A DNA stretch of 5,947 nt from Coriobacteriaceae bacterium (GTDB taxonomy: Bacteria; Actinomycetota; Coriobacteriia; Coriobacteriales; Eggerthellaceae): the NCBI GenBank assembly GCA_004555335.1, contig SFII01000106.1, forward strand, positions 1 to 5,947, in the 5' to 3' direction. Positions within the stretch are counted from its first letter, which is position 1. Every line of letters begins with the position of its first letter. Below the pieces are notes generated by a model. That model saw only the letters and a list, made by a program, of their open reading frames with translations. It had not been told where the DNA came from and searched no databases. This document shows, one piece after another, positions 5,174 to 5,947 of this stretch. Both the position numbers and the translations under genes were made by a program.

Positions 5174-5947
5174 ATGCGGTACGAGCCTTCAATATTGGAC
5201 AAGCTCCAGCGGGAGCTGCTCGAAATCCTGAGCGATATCGATGCCGTTTGCAGGAAACATGGCATCACTTATTGGCTTGATAGCGGGACTGCGCTGGGGG
5301 CAAGGCGCCATGGGGGTTTCATTCCTTGGGATGATGATATTGATTTGGGGATGCTGCGTGAAGATCATGAGCGATTCTTAGAGTTGGCACCCGCGGCTTT
5401 AGGCGAAGGATACGTTGTGTCGAATCCCCGTAGCAACGGATGCCAAGCGCCATTGTTCACTAAGGTCTGGAAGAAAGGGACGGTATTCGCCACGGATGAA
5501 ACTGAGGACGCTGGTTTTTTCCAGGGTATCTTCGTGGACATCTTTCCCTATGATGCGCTTTCCGCCGATCCTGCCATTGCGGCAAAGCAAATGTCTGCAT
5601 GCAGGAAATATCAGCTCTCTGCCTATCTACTGCATTCGGGAAATGTGAAGGTTCCCCATAAGGGTACTCTTGGCGCTTTGGAGCGGTTAGTTGGGCATGT
5701 GGGACATCTTGTTTGCAAGCTTACGAGTTCCCACGATAAGCTCGTCGAGGCTTTTCTGCGCGATGCGAGCTTGGGTGCGGAAAACCCTGGAAGCAGTTTC
5801 ATGTGCTCAGCGTATACCAATATGGGTATATTTCCAGCAGACGTTTTGGTTCCGCCTATCGAGGTGTTTTTCGAGGGCAGGCGCTTTTTCGCGCCTGCGC
5901 AAATCGAGCGCTATCTTGAGATTGTCTATGGGAGCTGGGAAACATTG
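5174..5947 (+). CDS. LicD-family phosphotransferase, 3' end outside the window
   Basis: LicD proteins share a nucleotidyltransferase-like fold with fukutin. Characterised members add phosphocholine to teichoic acid or lipopolysaccharide sugars, and relatives in capsule loci add other phospho-groups. The 258 visible residues begin with a helical segment (6-29), then the hallmark ITYWLDSGTALGARRHGGF (31-49) and PWDDDIDLGM (51-60), with the acidic cluster Asp53-Asp54-Asp55 and Asp57 for metal binding. Next comes FFQGIFVDIFPYD (115-127), the second family signature. Near the edge, YLEIVYGSWETL (247-258) matches the usual C-terminal part, so little more than a short tail should be missing. The ATG at 5174 has a good ribosome site and follows the ancestral DUF2304 stop by three bases. 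Codon style differs from upstream genes: three TTA and eight TTG leucines, two ATA isoleucines and more T-ending codons, which hints at separate acquisition. No choline uptake or activation gene (licA/B/C-like) is visible, so choline is not implied. Confidence 0.92.
   Translation, partial: MRYEPSILDKLQRELLEILSDIDAVCRKHGITYWLDSGTALGARRHGGFIPWDDDIDLGMLREDHERFLELAPAALGEGYVVSNPRSNGCQAPLFTKVWKKGTVFATDETEDAGFFQGIFVDIFPYDALSADPAIAAKQMSACRKYQLSAYLLHSGNVKVPHKGTLGALERLVGHVGHLVCKLTSSHDKLVEAFLRDASLGAENPGSSFMCSAYTNMGIFPADVLVPPIEVFFEGRRFFAPAQIERYLEIVYGSWETL

Noticed and set aside
5174..5947. LicD as proof of phosphocholine decoration
   Set aside because: LicD relatives act with various phospho-substituents, and no choline uptake or activation gene is present in the window.
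1..5947. A wholly new defence or mobile system
   Set aside because: All complete genes belong to known surface-polysaccharide families, and no nuclease, integrase, transposase, reverse transcriptase, toxin or CRISPR repeat is visible.

Overview
The base composition (GC-rich, with a mostly G/C third codon position), the two LytR-CpsA-Psr (LCP) proteins, the purine-rich ribosome sites and one apparently leaderless gene suggest a high-GC Gram-positive bacterium. A member of the Coriobacteriia (Eggerthella/Slackia-like) is plausible, but this is inferred from style, not from a marker gene. The window looks like part of a cell-surface polysaccharide locus: enzymes that build and decorate a glycopolymer, and LCP enzymes that attach such polymers to the cell wall.

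Layout. Positions 28-1578 (+) encode a large LCP transferase with a ~200-residue cytoplasmic tail and one membrane helix. The gene may start at 52, or upstream of the window. A 12-bp hairpin terminator (1671-1705) separates it from a second LCP protein (1770-2744, +), which is anchored as a lipoprotein rather than by a transmembrane helix. A strong terminator follows at 2775-2804. On the opposite strand lies a GT4 glycosyltransferase (4082 down to 2946), convergent with the second LCP gene. A short dyad-symmetric promoter region (about 4089-4109) appears to drive this GT4 gene as a leaderless transcript in one direction and, in the other, an operon-like series: a GT2 dolichol-phosphate-mannose-synthase-like transferase (4176-4871), a broken DUF2304 membrane protein (4872-5170), and a LicD-family phosphotransferase (from 5174, running off the right edge).

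How they could work together (inference). The GT2 enzyme probably makes a polyprenyl-phosphate-linked sugar or transfers a sugar at the membrane, and DUF2304 is its usual small membrane neighbour. GT4 adds a sugar to the growing polymer, LicD adds a phospho-substituent, and the LCP enzymes transfer the finished polymer from its lipid carrier to peptidoglycan. The sequence does not show which polymer is made.

Most notable: the DUF2304 gene seems to have lost its third membrane helix through an out-of-frame deletion at a six-base sequence (CGTGAA); the GT4/GT2 divergent promoters overlap and share a dyad; and one LCP enzyme is a lipoprotein. The LicD gene has a lower-GC codon style than its neighbours. 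I see no RNA genes, CRISPR array, insertion sequence or phage gene, and no evidence of an entirely new type of system.
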